Assembly (NCBI RefSeq): GCF_014698995.1 | Contig: NZ_JACWZZ010000001.1 | Span: forward strand, 1,694,501-1,758,500 | From: Hymenobacter duratus | GTDB lineage: Bacteria; Bacteroidota; Bacteroidia; Cytophagales; Hymenobacteraceae | Reading direction: 5' to 3' | DNA: 64,000 nt | Shown: positions 1 through 8,389 of the stretch, in pieces | Numbering within the stretch: position 1 is the first letter of the stretch | Layout: every line of letters starts with the position of its first letter | Notes under the pieces: model-generated | Told to the model about the DNA's origin: nothing | What the model saw: the letters and a program-made list of their open reading frames with translations, nothing else | The model's database searches: none | Made by a program: the position numbers and the translations under genes

Positions 1-6
1 TGATGT

Positions 7-151
7 GGTGACAGGTAAACAGAACGTCATTCCGAGCGAAGGCGCAGCCGTAGTTGAGGAATCTCGCGTGCTGATGTTGTGGCAGTATTATTTACCACAC
101 TAGCGAGATTCCTCGACTTCGCTCGGAATGACGTTCTGTTTACCTGTCACC
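7..151. repeat. REP-like long inverted repeat
   Basis: A perfect 35-bp inverted repeat has arms at 7-41 and 117-151. An inner 12-bp pair (56-67 GAGGAATCTCGC with 103-114) continues the stem. The left arm carries about 12 extra bases (42-55) compared with the right, so the two halves look like two variants of one element. The core words CATTCCGAGCGAAG and GAGGAATCTCGC are echoed by the palindrome at 58428-58530. It lies downstream of the - strand gene ending at 160 and might act as its terminator. Confidence 0.85.
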
Positions 152-159
152 TGTCACCA

Positions 160-486
160 TCAGTGCAGCTTCTCATTGTTGCGGTGGCGGTCGGCGTCGC
201 GCAGAGTTTTCTTGGCGAGGTTGCGTTGCAAGGCTGCAGTGAGGTCAACGCCGGTCTGGTTGGCCAGGCAAATGACCACGAACAACACGTCAGCCAGCTC
301 ATCGGCCAGCACCTTGTCCTTGTCCGATTCCTTGAAGGACTGCTCGCCGTACTGCCGGGCAATGATGCGGGCTACTTCGCCGACTTCCTCCGTGAGCATG
401 GCCATGTTGGTCAGCTCGTTGAAGTACCGGATGCCGGTCGTCTGGATCCACTGGTCGACGGTTTGCTGGGCTTCTTCGATGGTCAT
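160..486 (-). CDS. MazG-like nucleotide pyrophosphohydrolase
   Basis: Small (108-residue) all-alpha nucleotide pyrophosphohydrolase of the MazG/dUTPase-like superfamily, expected to hydrolyse non-canonical or excess (d)NTPs to the monophosphate and pyrophosphate in the cytoplasm. The paired metal-binding motifs are visible: E34-x2-E37 in LTEEVGEVAR and E63-x2-D66 in ADELADVLF. An ATG 13 codons upstream (525) would also be in frame, but the conserved part starts at MTIEEAQ, so 486 was chosen. It lies 89 bp after the D-aminoacyl-tRNA deacylase gene on the same strand; a house-cleaning pair is plausible. The exact substrate cannot be told from the sequence. Confidence 0.88.
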   Translation of the reverse strand: MTIEEAQQTVDQWIQTTGIRYFNELTNMAMLTEEVGEVARIIARQYGEQSFKESDKDKVLADELADVLFVVICLANQTGVDLTAALQRNLAKKTLRDADRHRNNEKLH

Positions 487-575
487 GGGGGTAGATTGGA
501 AGGGTTTAAATTCTAGCAGCGCCATCTGTATAGACGGATATAACCGAGCAGCAAGCCTGCCACTCCATAAATCTG

Positions 576-1022
576 CTACTCCGGTGAGTCCAGCACAATG
601 GTAACGGGGCCGTCGTTGAGCAGCTCTACCTGCATATCTGCCCCAAACTCGCCGGTAGCAACGGGCTGGCCGAGTAGCTGCTCTAGCTGCTGCACAAACT
701 GCTCGTAGAGCGGAATGGCCACCGGCGGCGGTGCGGCCCCGATATAGCTGGGGCGGTTGCCTTTGCGGGCATCTGCCAGTAGCGTAAACTGGCTAACGAC
801 CAGCACCTGCCCGCCTACATCCTGCACCGAGCGGTTCATTTTGCCTTCCTCATCAGCGAAAATACGTAGCTGCGTGAGCTTCCGCGCCATCCAGTCGAGC
901 GAGCTGGTTGTGTCGGTGGGAGAGAAGCCGGCCAGCACCAGCAGACCGGGGCCAATCTGGCCGGTAATGCGGCCTTCTACGGTAACGCTGGCGTGGCTGA
1001 CACGCTGTAGGAGAGTGCGCAT
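576..1022 (-). CDS. dtd: D-aminoacyl-tRNA deacylase
   Basis: Cytoplasmic proofreading enzyme that hydrolyses the ester bond between a D-amino acid (or glycine) and mischarged tRNA. The 148-residue length is normal for the family. The diagnostic SQFTLLAD segment is at residues 77-84, and the C-terminal cross-subunit motif appears here as NDGPVT (family usual: NxGPVT), so the active site looks intact. The start MRTLLQRV matches the family start; an upstream in-frame ATG at 1049 would add nine unrelated residues. A possible -7 promoter element (CAAAACTA on +, i.e. TAGTTTTG on -) lies at 1083-1090, inside the gap to the divergent membrane-protein gene. Confidence 0.95.
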   Translation of the reverse strand: MRTLLQRVSHASVTVEGRITGQIGPGLLVLAGFSPTDTTSSLDWMARKLTQLRIFADEEGKMNRSVQDVGGQVLVVSQFTLLADARKGNRPSYIGAAPPPVAIPLYEQFVQQLEQLLGQPVATGEFGADMQVELLNDGPVTIVLDSPE

Positions 1023-1119
1023 AGGAGTGGCTGAGGTTGGAACACACACAGGAATAAGGCTTCCGCTGGCTTACCTCACGGGCAAAACTAGCATCTTGCG
1101 GCCTCTCTTGCCGCTTTTC

Positions 1120-2643
1120 ATGGTGCAGCCTGCTTCCCGCTCCTCTACTTTCTGGCTTCCGCTGCTGGCGCTGGCGGCCCTTGTGGCAGTGCGCCTGCAC
1201 GGCCTGGCGCTGGCGGCCCTGCCCGACTACGACTCGGTGCGGAATTGGGAGATTGTGCGTGAAGTAGCCACCGGCAACCTGCAGAACCTGTTTCACCACG
1301 GCAGTCCGGGCTTCTCCCTGGTATATGCGCCCGTTGCCTGGCTGACTGCCGACTACCGGGTATTTCAGCACCTGAACGCGCTGGTGGCGGTAGCGGCGCT
1401 GGCTTGGCTGGTGCAGTTCGTGGCCCGGGAAGTCCGCTTGGCGGCGTGGGAGACGGCACTGCTGCTGCTCTTTGCGGGCACTTCTGTGTTTCTCACGTTC
1501 TCTGGCCGCGACTTCACCGCCGGCTCCTGGAGTCTGCTGTTGTTTGTAGGGCTGCTGCAGGCGCAATACCGGCGGCTGCAGCACCCAAGCCGGGCCGCCC
1601 TGCTACGGGCTGCCGTGTGGCTGGCGCTGGGCCTCAGCATCAACTACAAATTTCTGCTGACACTCCCGATTCTGCTGCTGCTGGAACTGCTGTATGGCGG
1701 CCGGCTGCTGTGGCAGCCCCGCACGCTGCTGCGCGTAGTGGCAGTGCTGCTCACGCCCTACGCCGTGCTTGGCTTGCTGGGAATGGCTGACGGGGTGCCT
1801 TGGTACCGCTGGGAAGCCGTGTACTACAACCTGGTGTTTCCGGGAGCCAGCAACGCCGCCGGGCGCGCCGGCCATCTGCGCTTCGACGGGCTGTATTACC
1901 TGCGCTTCCTCTGGGATTTTGAGTCGCCGATGCTGCTGCCGGTGCTGGCGGTGGCGGCTGGGTGGCTCCTGTGGCACTACGGGCGGCACCTGAAGCTGCC
2001 ACGCGTGGCGCTTCTCTGGTATCTGGCGGTGTGGGCCGGCTGTTTCCTGCTAGGAATGTCGCTGCTCCTGAAAGCGCCCCGTGGTTTGCTGCTGGCGTAT
2101 CCGCTGTTCTACTTGCTGGCGTTTTTGCTGCTACGGTGGGCACTTCGCCGCTGGTCCGGGCGGGCCGGGCCGATGCTGTTGGCAGGAGTAGCTGTCTTGG
2201 CTACGGGTTTCAACCTGTACCGGGTGCAGCAGGAAATATATGCCTACCTGCCTACCCACTACGGGCAGGTGGCGGCCTGGCTGCACCAGCACCAGCCCGG
2301 CCCCGTGCAGGTAGCCAGCACCGTGAGCCTGGGTCTGTGCCCTTTTCTGCAGGACACGGATACGCTGGCTGTTGCCATGAACGAGGCGCAGCTGCAGAAT
2401 CTGCGGCAGCAGGGGTATCGGTTCGTGCTGCTCGACGGGGCCTGGCGCGTGGCCGGCGCAGCTCCTTTTACTTCCCTTGCTCACCACACGCCAGTAGCCA
2501 CCTGGGCTGAGCCGCTGCTGACCTCGCCCTTGCTGTTTCTGGAGCATTCAGAATATACGGGCCTGGGGTACAGCGCCACCTTAGCCCGGCAGCGCGTCGC
2601 CCGCCTCGATTCGGTGCAGCTACGCCTGTACCGACTGCCGTAG
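1120..2643 (+). CDS. GT-C-like multi-pass membrane protein, possible glycosyltransferase
   Basis: Integral inner-membrane protein of 507 residues with about ten hydrophobic helices and a soluble C-terminal domain from about residue 375. The first periplasmic loop after helix 1 carries acidic residues (LPDYDSVRNWEIV), as in GT-C enzymes (PMT/ArnT/GT39 type) that transfer sugars from polyprenyl-phosphate donors, but no family signature is strong enough to name a substrate. The open frame extends upstream to 757 only because it is antisense to dtd; the first ATG outside dtd, followed by a hydrophobic segment, is 1120. It stands alone between a divergent and a convergent neighbour. Confidence 0.75.
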   Translation: MVQPASRSSTFWLPLLALAALVAVRLHGLALAALPDYDSVRNWEIVREVATGNLQNLFHHGSPGFSLVYAPVAWLTADYRVFQHLNALVAVAALAWLVQFVAREVRLAAWETALLLLFAGTSVFLTFSGRDFTAGSWSLLLFVGLLQAQYRRLQHPSRAALLRAAVWLALGLSINYKFLLTLPILLLLELLYGGRLLWQPRTLLRVVAVLLTPYAVLGLLGMADGVPWYRWEAVYYNLVFPGASNAAGRAGHLRFDGLYYLRFLWDFESPMLLPVLAVAAGWLLWHYGRHLKLPRVALLWYLAVWAGCFLLGMSLLLKAPRGLLLAYPLFYLLAFLLLRWALRRWSGRAGPMLLAGVAVLATGFNLYRVQQEIYAYLPTHYGQVAAWLHQHQPGPVQVASTVSLGLCPFLQDTDTLAVAMNEAQLQNLRQQGYRFVLLDGAWRVAGAAPFTSLAHHTPVATWAEPLLTSPLLFLEHSEYTGLGYSATLARQRVARLDSVQLRLYRLP

Positions 2644-2661
2644 AGCAGCCGGCCAGTTGGT

Positions 2662-2700
2662 AAAAAAGAAGCGCGGCACCTGTTGGGAGCCGCGCTTCTT
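2662..2700 (-). terminator. Rho-independent terminator between convergent genes
   Basis: A perfect 12-bp stem AAGAAGCGCGGC/GCCGCGCTTCTT (2666-2677 with 2689-2700) with an 11-nt loop. On the - strand the stem is followed by a run of T, so it best serves the lipoprotein gene ending at 2723; it also sits just after the + strand gene ending at 2643. Confidence 0.85.
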
Positions 2701-2722
2701 GTGTCAAATAATGGTGCTGTGC

Positions 2723-4087
2723 TTAGGGGTTTACCTTGGTCGGTAGGTCGTTCACGTTCAGGAGCGGGATGTTCGCATCGTACGTGCTGTTGATAACACG
2801 CAGGAAGGTATTGGCCAGCAACGCGTTGCCGCGAGGCGTGAGCGAGTAGCCATCAAGGGAGTAGAAATTGCCGCGCACCAGCTCCGACGTATACAGCACG
2901 CCGTTCACGTTAATCTGCTCAGCCACCTGCTGAAACAGCGCGTCATTCACATCAATGAGCGGCTGCTTGAAGGTGGTCTGGTTACGGGTTCGTAGCTCGT
3001 CGCGGTAAAGCGTCATGGCCCCGTTGATGCGGGCAAACTCGATGTAGTCCAGCACGTCGCTGCCGGAGATGGGGTTCTGCTCATCACCGTAGGGCACGGT
3101 CTGCGGAGCGCCCGTCACCGACTCCAGCTTCCCAATGCGGCGCTGGCCGGCCGGCAGAATGTAGTCGTCGCCGGACACTGGTTGCAGGGCGCCGTTGAAT
3201 GCCCGAACGTAGACGGTATAGCTTGGGCGGTTGGAGCTGGCCCGCAGCCGTTCCTGCAACGCCACGCCGTTGCTGAGTCGCAGCAGAGGCAGGGTCGTCA
3301 GGGCCGGTGGCAGGGCAACAACACCTTTGCGGCCGTTGGCGGTGAGTTGCGTGAGCAGCTGGCCGGCGTTCTGGGCCATCGTGGTACCCGAGGGCAGTGG
3401 CCCGCAGCTTCCGCCACTCAGCAGGTAAGGCAGCATATCATCGAGGCCGGCGAAGAAGGTAAAGAACGTCGCGTTAGGGCTGGCCGTCGTTACTACCTGC
3501 AGGTACGTGCTGTTGCTGTTGGCAGGCAGAATCCGCTCAAAATACGGATTGAACAGCCCTACCCGGGTCAGGTTAGCCGAGTTGCCAAGGCCTGCCGTGG
3601 CAATCTGCGTGAGGCGCAGGCCCGGTACGCCCAGGTTCTGGGGCAGCGTGGTAGCCGCCCGTGGGTATTGGTACACCGTATCGGCTCCGTTGCAACCGGC
3701 CACATTAATAAAGCGTCCCAGCGTGGCGGCCGCCGGCACCTTGCGCGTGATGGGCAGGCCATTCGCCTGCAGCCCCACCAGCGTCAGATAGCCCGTGCCC
3801 GCGCCATCCTCCAGCAGAGGCAGCGAAAATTCTGCTTCCGTATTTACCAGTGCAAACTGGTTGGCCAGCATGTTGGCGTAGGAGTACGTCTGGCTCTGAC
3901 GCGTAAGGCCGCCATCAGCGAAACCGGCCGTATAGGAGTCGCCCACGGCGAGGTAGCGGGTCAGGTTGAGGCTGCCGCTGCTGGGAGCCGGCTCAGTCTG
4001 GTCGGGCGAGCAGCCGGCAAACGGTAGCAGGGCCATTGCAACGGCCGGAAGGGCTACACGGCCGAAAGAGAAGGAAAAGTTGCGCAC
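2723..4087 (-). CDS. SGNH/GDSL-family hydrolase lipoprotein
   Basis: Predicted envelope lipoprotein of 454 residues with a signal sequence ending in LPFAGC (acylated Cys26). Block I of the SGNH esterase family, AVGDSYTAG, puts the nucleophile at Ser51. The family contains lipases, acyl esterases and sugar-ester deacetylases; the substrate is not evident. The catalytic Asp/His block near the C terminus is not obvious by eye, so activity is inferred from block I only. It lies 49 bp downstream of the FadL-like porin gene on the same strand, so the two are probably cotranscribed: a surface lipase paired with a hydrophobic-substrate channel would make sense, but this is inference. Confidence 0.82.
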   Translation of the reverse strand: MRNFSFSFGRVALPAVAMALLPFAGCSPDQTEPAPSSGSLNLTRYLAVGDSYTAGFADGGLTRQSQTYSYANMLANQFALVNTEAEFSLPLLEDGAGTGYLTLVGLQANGLPITRKVPAAATLGRFINVAGCNGADTVYQYPRAATTLPQNLGVPGLRLTQIATAGLGNSANLTRVGLFNPYFERILPANSNSTYLQVVTTASPNATFFTFFAGLDDMLPYLLSGGSCGPLPSGTTMAQNAGQLLTQLTANGRKGVVALPPALTTLPLLRLSNGVALQERLRASSNRPSYTVYVRAFNGALQPVSGDDYILPAGQRRIGKLESVTGAPQTVPYGDEQNPISGSDVLDYIEFARINGAMTLYRDELRTRNQTTFKQPLIDVNDALFQQVAEQINVNGVLYTSELVRGNFYSLDGYSLTPRGNALLANTFLRVINSTYDANIPLLNVNDLPTKVNP

Positions 4088-4136
4088 TGGTAGGCAGGCG
4101 TTAGATTGAGATGGAAACGAGCCTCAGCCCGGACTA

Positions 4137-5390
4137 CTACTGGCCAGCGCGCGTTGCGCGGCCACCAAACGAATACGAAAGACCAACAGCCGCCGTGTGC
4201 ACGGCCGTCCGGTAAGAACCGTCAATGCTGCTGACAACGTCGCGCGAGATATTGACGCGGGCCCGCCGCTCACCGCCCTGCGAGTAGCTGTAGCCCATAT
4301 CCAAGAGCAGATTGGGCTTGATGGCCAGAGTCAGACCCAGGGAGCCACCCAGCAGGTTGGCATCGGGCAGGTCGGCGTTGATGTACTCGTCGCGGACAGG
4401 GGTTTCGTCGTAGCTCACCCCGGCTCGTAGGGTCAGGATAGGGGTGGCCGTGTATTCTGCCCCTACCCGGAAGGACATGGCGTCTTCGTAGCGGCGGCCG
4501 GCCGTTACACGGGTTGCGTTGTCCATCTCGAAGTTGAGCGAATCGTAGCGGCTCCAGCTGGTTAGGTTGAAATCGAAGGTAACCAGCAGGTTTTTGGTCA
4601 TACGGTCCGCCAGACCCACCGACAGCGTGGAAGGCAGTTCGATATCGGTCCGGAAACCCATGGACGCCGGATAAAGCGTAGCGTCGCGCTCCAGAACACC
4701 GGAATATGCGGCTTGACCATTACCCACTTTCAGCGTGACCGGGGTGCGGAAGCTGATGCCAAACGACAGGTCGTCGGCGGTGCGGCCGTACAGGCCGATG
4801 TTGGCTCCGTAGCCGCTGCCGCTGCCTTCAAACCGGGCCTGGGCGCTCCGGTCGTCGTATTGGCCCAGGGCCCGCTGCTGCCGCAGGTCGCCGTAGGCAT
4901 AGATAAACCCGGCTCCAACGCTGAAGTTGTCGTTGATCTGGTAGGCTACCGTCGGCTGCACATACACGGTTGTGAGGCTGGATTCCTGCACTACGCTACG
5001 TCCTTCCCAATCAGATGGCCAGGTGGTCTGGTAACCGAAAGGCTGATTTATGCTCAGGCCGACACTCACTTTGGGCGCTACCCGCGCCGCGGCGTAGAGG
5101 TAGCCCGATGGCTGCGGCTCCAGCTCCTGGCGCGTCTGCCGCCGCGAGTCGGTACCCACAAACGACGACAGCCGGGCTGTGCCCATGCCGCCTACGCTCA
5201 CATGAATCAGCGAATCGAGGTGCCCGATGGCGCCGGGATTGTAGTACATCACCGCAATGTCGCGGGTGTAGGCAGTGCTGGCTCCGCCGAGGCCCAGAAG
5301 CCGCGCACTCTGCGGCCCCGACTGGAAACCGCCCGCTGTGGCGGACATCGAAAGAAACAGTAAACCAGAAAAAAGGTAACGACGCGTCAT
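4137..5390 (-). CDS. OmpP1/FadL-type outer-membrane transport protein
   Basis: Outer-membrane beta-barrel of the FadL/TodX/OmpP1 family, 417 residues. After the signal peptide the mature N terminus has the family pattern GGFQSGPQSARLLGLGGAST followed by YYNPGAIG, the hatch/plug region, and then alternating amphipathic strands ending in LSYSFGG. Family members take up long-chain fatty acids or other hydrophobic compounds. The start MTRRYLF at 5390 places the signal peptide at the N terminus; an ATG ten codons further upstream would precede it with polar residues. A -7-like element (CAAAGGTA on +, TACCTTTG on -) lies at 5418-5425. It is the first gene of a likely two-gene operon with the SGNH lipoprotein. 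Confidence 0.9.
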   Translation of the reverse strand: MTRRYLFSGLLFLSMSATAGGFQSGPQSARLLGLGGASTAYTRDIAVMYYNPGAIGHLDSLIHVSVGGMGTARLSSFVGTDSRRQTRQELEPQPSGYLYAAARVAPKVSVGLSINQPFGYQTTWPSDWEGRSVVQESSLTTVYVQPTVAYQINDNFSVGAGFIYAYGDLRQQRALGQYDDRSAQARFEGSGSGYGANIGLYGRTADDLSFGISFRTPVTLKVGNGQAAYSGVLERDATLYPASMGFRTDIELPSTLSVGLADRMTKNLLVTFDFNLTSWSRYDSLNFEMDNATRVTAGRRYEDAMSFRVGAEYTATPILTLRAGVSYDETPVRDEYINADLPDANLLGGSLGLTLAIKPNLLLDMGYSYSQGGERRARVNISRDVVSSIDGSYRTAVHTAAVGLSYSFGGRATRAGQ

Positions 5391-5436
5391 GCAGGCTGGG
5401 TTTCGGACAATAGGCGGCAAAGGTAGCGCAATAGCG

Positions 5437-5470
5437 GGATTAAGTGATTAAGTAATTGAGGGATTAAGTG
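5437..5470. repeat. Short intergenic direct repeats (GGATTAAGTG)
   Basis: The decamer GGATTAAGTG occurs at 5437-5446 and again at 5461-5470, with a degenerate copy (GATTAAGTAATTGAG) between. It lies in the 123-bp gap between mltG and the porin gene and is upstream of the porin's possible -7 element. It could be a regulatory site or a small repeat remnant. Confidence 0.55.
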
Positions 5471-5513
5471 GCTGAAAGCTCGGGCTACGAAAGCCGTGAT
5501 TTACGTTGGCAAC

Positions 5514-6575
5514 TCACCGCTTTACGCCCAGGCTGTCGAGTGTGTGCTGGTAGCGGCGGGCGTTGCGCTTGTGGTCGGCGTAGGTTTCGGCAAAATCGGA
5601 GAATCCGCTCAGGTCGGGGCGGGCACAGAAGAACAGGTAGCGGTGGGCCGCCGGCTTCAACACCGCATCCAGGCTCTGGCGGTTGGCGGAAGTGATAGGG
5701 CCGGGCGGCAGCCCTTTGTGCCGGTACGTATTGTAGGGCGAGTCCACGAGCTTGTCGCGGTTGAGCACGCGCTTCACCCCGAAGTTGCCGATGGCCCAGA
5801 GCAGCGTAGGGTCGGCCTGCAGGCGCATGCCGCGCCGCAGCCGGTTCAGGTACACGCCCGCAATAAGGGGCTTGTCTTCCTTTTTGGCCGTTTCGCGCTG
5901 CACAATACTGGCCAGTACGTGCACTTCCACCAGCGAAAGGCCCAGCGAGTCGGCCCGCTGCCGGCGCTGCGCCGTCCAGAACCGTTGGTGGGTGGCCGCC
6001 GCCGAATCCAGAAACGTGCGGGCCGGGGTGTTCCAGAAGCAGCGGTAGGGGCCGGGCAGGAACAGGGTCAGGATGGTGGTGGTGTCGAGCTGGTAGCGGC
6101 GGCGCAGAAACGCGTTGTCCTGCAGCAGCCGGCGCAGCTCCACCGAGTCGGCTTCCAGCTGCCGGCTGATCTGACGCGTGAGCTGGGGCTTATACTTGAA
6201 GGCATCGAGCGTGAAAGACACCGTATCCTGCTGGTCCTGCATGAGCTTATCGAGCAAAGCAGCGTTGCCCAAGTCGGGCGTGAGCAGGTAGCGGCCGGGG
6301 CGTATCTGGGCGGGATAGTTGCGCCGCGCTGCCAGCCACTGGAAAGAGGCTGGCTCAAGTAGCAGGTCGTGCGCAGTCAGGGAGTCCAGCACCGCTTGGT
6401 AGGAAGCGCCCGTGCGGATGTAGAGGTAGGCCGGCCCGTACGGCGACTTTGCCACGTTGGGCTGCCACAGCAAGCGCCACGCTCCGTACAGCGCCACGCC
6501 ACCCGCCAGCAGCAGCACAATCAGGAGCCAGAGCACTACCCGGCGGCGAACAGAGGAACGAGGGGAAACTGTCAA
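5514..6575 (-). CDS. mltG: Endolytic murein transglycosylase MltG
   Basis: Inner-membrane lytic transglycosylase that cleaves nascent glycan strands and is thought to set their length by terminating polymerisation. The protein has 353 residues: a short basic N terminus, one membrane helix (about residues 12-32), a LysM-like segment, then the YceG domain. The catalytic glutamate is in ASIVQRET (Glu228), followed by the conserved GVYLNRLRRGMRLQADPT segment and the typical DSPYNTY and GLPPGPI motifs. The length is usual for Bacteroidota. It is transcribed on its own or after the regulator gene, from which it is separated by a stem-loop at 6614-6641. Confidence 0.96.
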   Translation of the reverse strand: MTVSPRSSVRRRVVLWLLIVLLLAGGVALYGAWRLLWQPNVAKSPYGPAYLYIRTGASYQAVLDSLTAHDLLLEPASFQWLAARRNYPAQIRPGRYLLTPDLGNAALLDKLMQDQQDTVSFTLDAFKYKPQLTRQISRQLEADSVELRRLLQDNAFLRRRYQLDTTTILTLFLPGPYRCFWNTPARTFLDSAAATHQRFWTAQRRQRADSLGLSLVEVHVLASIVQRETAKKEDKPLIAGVYLNRLRRGMRLQADPTLLWAIGNFGVKRVLNRDKLVDSPYNTYRHKGLPPGPITSANRQSLDAVLKPAAHRYLFFCARPDLSGFSDFAETYADHKRNARRYQHTLDSLGVKR

Positions 6576-6613
6576 ACGAAGAGGATAAGCAGGTTAGGCA
6601 ATGCTGTAAAGAT

Positions 6614-6641
6614 AACGGCTGCCCCGGGGAGGGCAGCCGTT
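6614..6641 (-). terminator. Stem-loop after the regulator gene
   Basis: A perfect 10-bp stem AACGGCTGCC/GGCAGCCGTT with an 8-nt GC-rich loop lies between the end of the RamB/PrpR-like gene (6695) and the start of mltG (6575), both on the - strand. There is no T-run, so it may be an imperfect terminator or an mRNA-stabilising stem. Confidence 0.55.
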
Positions 6642-6694
6642 GATGCGGGTTGCGGGAAGTCGTGACAGTACAGCTTGCGGGCCAAAGCGGCCGT

Positions 6695-8179
6695 TTAGCC
6701 GCCGTTTACCAGGGCGTTGATGGCGTCGGCGGTTTCGCGCTGGCGCTGGCGGCGCGCTATTTCAACGGGTGGTGCTGCCCGAACCTCACAATCCGGAATG
6801 GAGCACCGCTCACAGGTTTCGTTTACGCGCTTCTGAATAATGGCCGCATCATCCAGAAACTGCACCTTCTGGCGCAGGTTGTCGTCGCAGAGCAGCCCCA
6901 CAGTGACGCTCACGGCCGGCTCGCCGGGTGCGCCGGCCCGCGTCAACGACAGGCATAAGTACTCGTCCTCGTTGGGGTAGCGCGATCGTTGGGCCCCCAT
7001 GCTAAACGCCGGTGTTTCGTGCTGGGCCTTGTGTCGCGCCTCCTGAATCAGCCAGATGGCAATCCAGCGGCGGCAGTAGTGCTCGTGCAGCTCGTTGCCG
7101 TGCGGGTTGTGCAGCCGCGAGAGGTGCAACTCCTTGCTCAGCAGGTACGCCGCCTCGGCATCGGGTTGGTCGAAGCGCAGGAAAAACAGGCTCTGAATCC
7201 CGAAATAGCGCGGCAGCAGGTTGGTGATGCGCTGCATGAACATCTCCGGCGACACATCATACTTCGTGAGCATGGCTTGCAGGCGGGCTGGCTGCCAGGT
7301 GGTTTGCCCGAAGAAGTCCTGCAGGTCGCGCACCAGGCTTTCCTCCTCCATCAGCAGCGCGCCGGCGAAGTAAGAGGCTTTAAAGTTGTTGAGCACCTCA
7401 TCAAAGGAATGAACCGGGAAGGTGGCATTCACGTAGGGGCGCTCTTTCAGGCCGAGATAGTTGAACGCCACTTCGCGGCCCAGTACGAAGGCTTCCTGGG
7501 CTTTGCTCAGGCCCGGCCGCAGCAGCAGCGTGCGGGTTTTGGGCTGAAACACCGACCGAAGCCGCCCCAGCGAGACATATTCGGCCAGCTTCTGCCGGTT
7601 CAGGGTGTAGCCGTACTTTTCCACCAGCACCCGCTCCAGCTGCCGCGTATCGAAGGGCGCCTGCGTGTTGAGGTTCTGCTCGCCGCAAAAGGTGCGTACG
7701 TCCTGCTCCAGCTCCTCAAAATAGTTGTCGTGCATCTCCTGATAGGAGCGCAGCGCGGCCAGAAAGAAGCTTTCCTGGCGCATTTCGTAGTTGCGGGCTA
7801 TTTCGAAAATGGTGCTGATGAAGGCGTTCATCTTGGCCGGCGCGTCGGCAATCAGCTCCACGATGCGCAGCGGATCCAGCCCAAACATCTCCAGCGGAAA
7901 CTCCTTCAGCAAATCCGACTGCAGCAGCTCCGAAATGGGTTCCAGCCGCCGGCTCAGCGTCAGGGAAGTCAGCTGGTCGTAGCTGACGCCCAGCACCTTG
8001 CTCAGGCCCAGAATCTTATCGGCTTTCGGGTACTTTTTGCCTTTCTCTATCTCATTCAGGTAGGATACCGATACGTCGCAGGCGCGGGCCAGCTCGGCAG
8101 GAGTGAAGCCGCGTTCCTGGCGCAATTCGCGCAGTTTCAATCCAAAAATCAACCGGACAACCTGGCTGTGGCTTAGCAT
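6695..8179 (-). CDS. XRE/ScfR-type regulator (RamB/PrpR-like) of the glyoxylate bypass
   Basis: Transcription factor of 494 residues. An N-terminal XRE helix-turn-helix (about 8-70: LRELRQERGFTPAELARACD and SVSYLNEIEKGKKYP) is followed by an IrrE-like domain (about 190-300) and a C-terminal short-chain-acyl regulator domain (DUF2083 type). This is the architecture of Corynebacterium RamB and mycobacterial PrpR, which control acetate, propionate and glyoxylate-cycle genes. The IrrE zinc motif HExxH is absent (LGREVAFNYL occupies that place), so protease activity is unlikely. The C terminus has C-x2-C-x4-C (CERCSIPDC) and earlier cysteines in LLCDD and YLCLS, compatible with the Fe-S cluster reported for PrpR. 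The gene is divergent from aceB. ATG 8179 was preferred over the frame extension to 8224 because it begins just before the HTH. Confidence 0.88.
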   Translation of the reverse strand: MLSHSQVVRLIFGLKLRELRQERGFTPAELARACDVSVSYLNEIEKGKKYPKADKILGLSKVLGVSYDQLTSLTLSRRLEPISELLQSDLLKEFPLEMFGLDPLRIVELIADAPAKMNAFISTIFEIARNYEMRQESFFLAALRSYQEMHDNYFEELEQDVRTFCGEQNLNTQAPFDTRQLERVLVEKYGYTLNRQKLAEYVSLGRLRSVFQPKTRTLLLRPGLSKAQEAFVLGREVAFNYLGLKERPYVNATFPVHSFDEVLNNFKASYFAGALLMEEESLVRDLQDFFGQTTWQPARLQAMLTKYDVSPEMFMQRITNLLPRYFGIQSLFFLRFDQPDAEAAYLLSKELHLSRLHNPHGNELHEHYCRRWIAIWLIQEARHKAQHETPAFSMGAQRSRYPNEDEYLCLSLTRAGAPGEPAVSVTVGLLCDDNLRQKVQFLDDAAIIQKRVNETCERCSIPDCEVRAAPPVEIARRQRQRETADAINALVNGG

Positions 8180-8357
8180 AAGGCAATAGGACGCGCAGCA
8201 GCCTGCGCGTATGAGGAACAACAAACGGGAACGGATGCCCTGTGCAGCCGGCTACTGGTAACGGTGCAGCTGCAAAGAACCAAAAATCAAAACCTTTCGG
8301 TAGCTGCCTGCGCCGCGACCCCGCAAAGCAACGTAAAATCAAGGGTTTATAAAAATT

Positions 8358-8389
8358 AGCGAAAATTCGCTTGTTTGATAAAATTCGCT
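8358..8389. promoter_or_regulatory. Candidate operator: inverted and direct AAAATTCGCT repeats
   Basis: AGCGAAAATTCGCT (8358-8371) is an inverted repeat with 6-bp arms around a central AA. Its right half, AAAATTCGCT (8362-8371), recurs exactly at 8380-8389, so the copies begin 18 bp apart. The second copy lies between the proposed -33 and -7 boxes of the aceB promoter. A dimeric HTH regulator bound there would block or modulate transcription. The divergent RamB/PrpR-like protein is the obvious candidate, by position only. Confidence 0.65.

Noticed and set aside
757..1119. N-terminal extension of the membrane-protein frame
   Set aside because: It is antisense to the certain dtd gene; the first in-frame ATG before a hydrophobic segment is at 1120.
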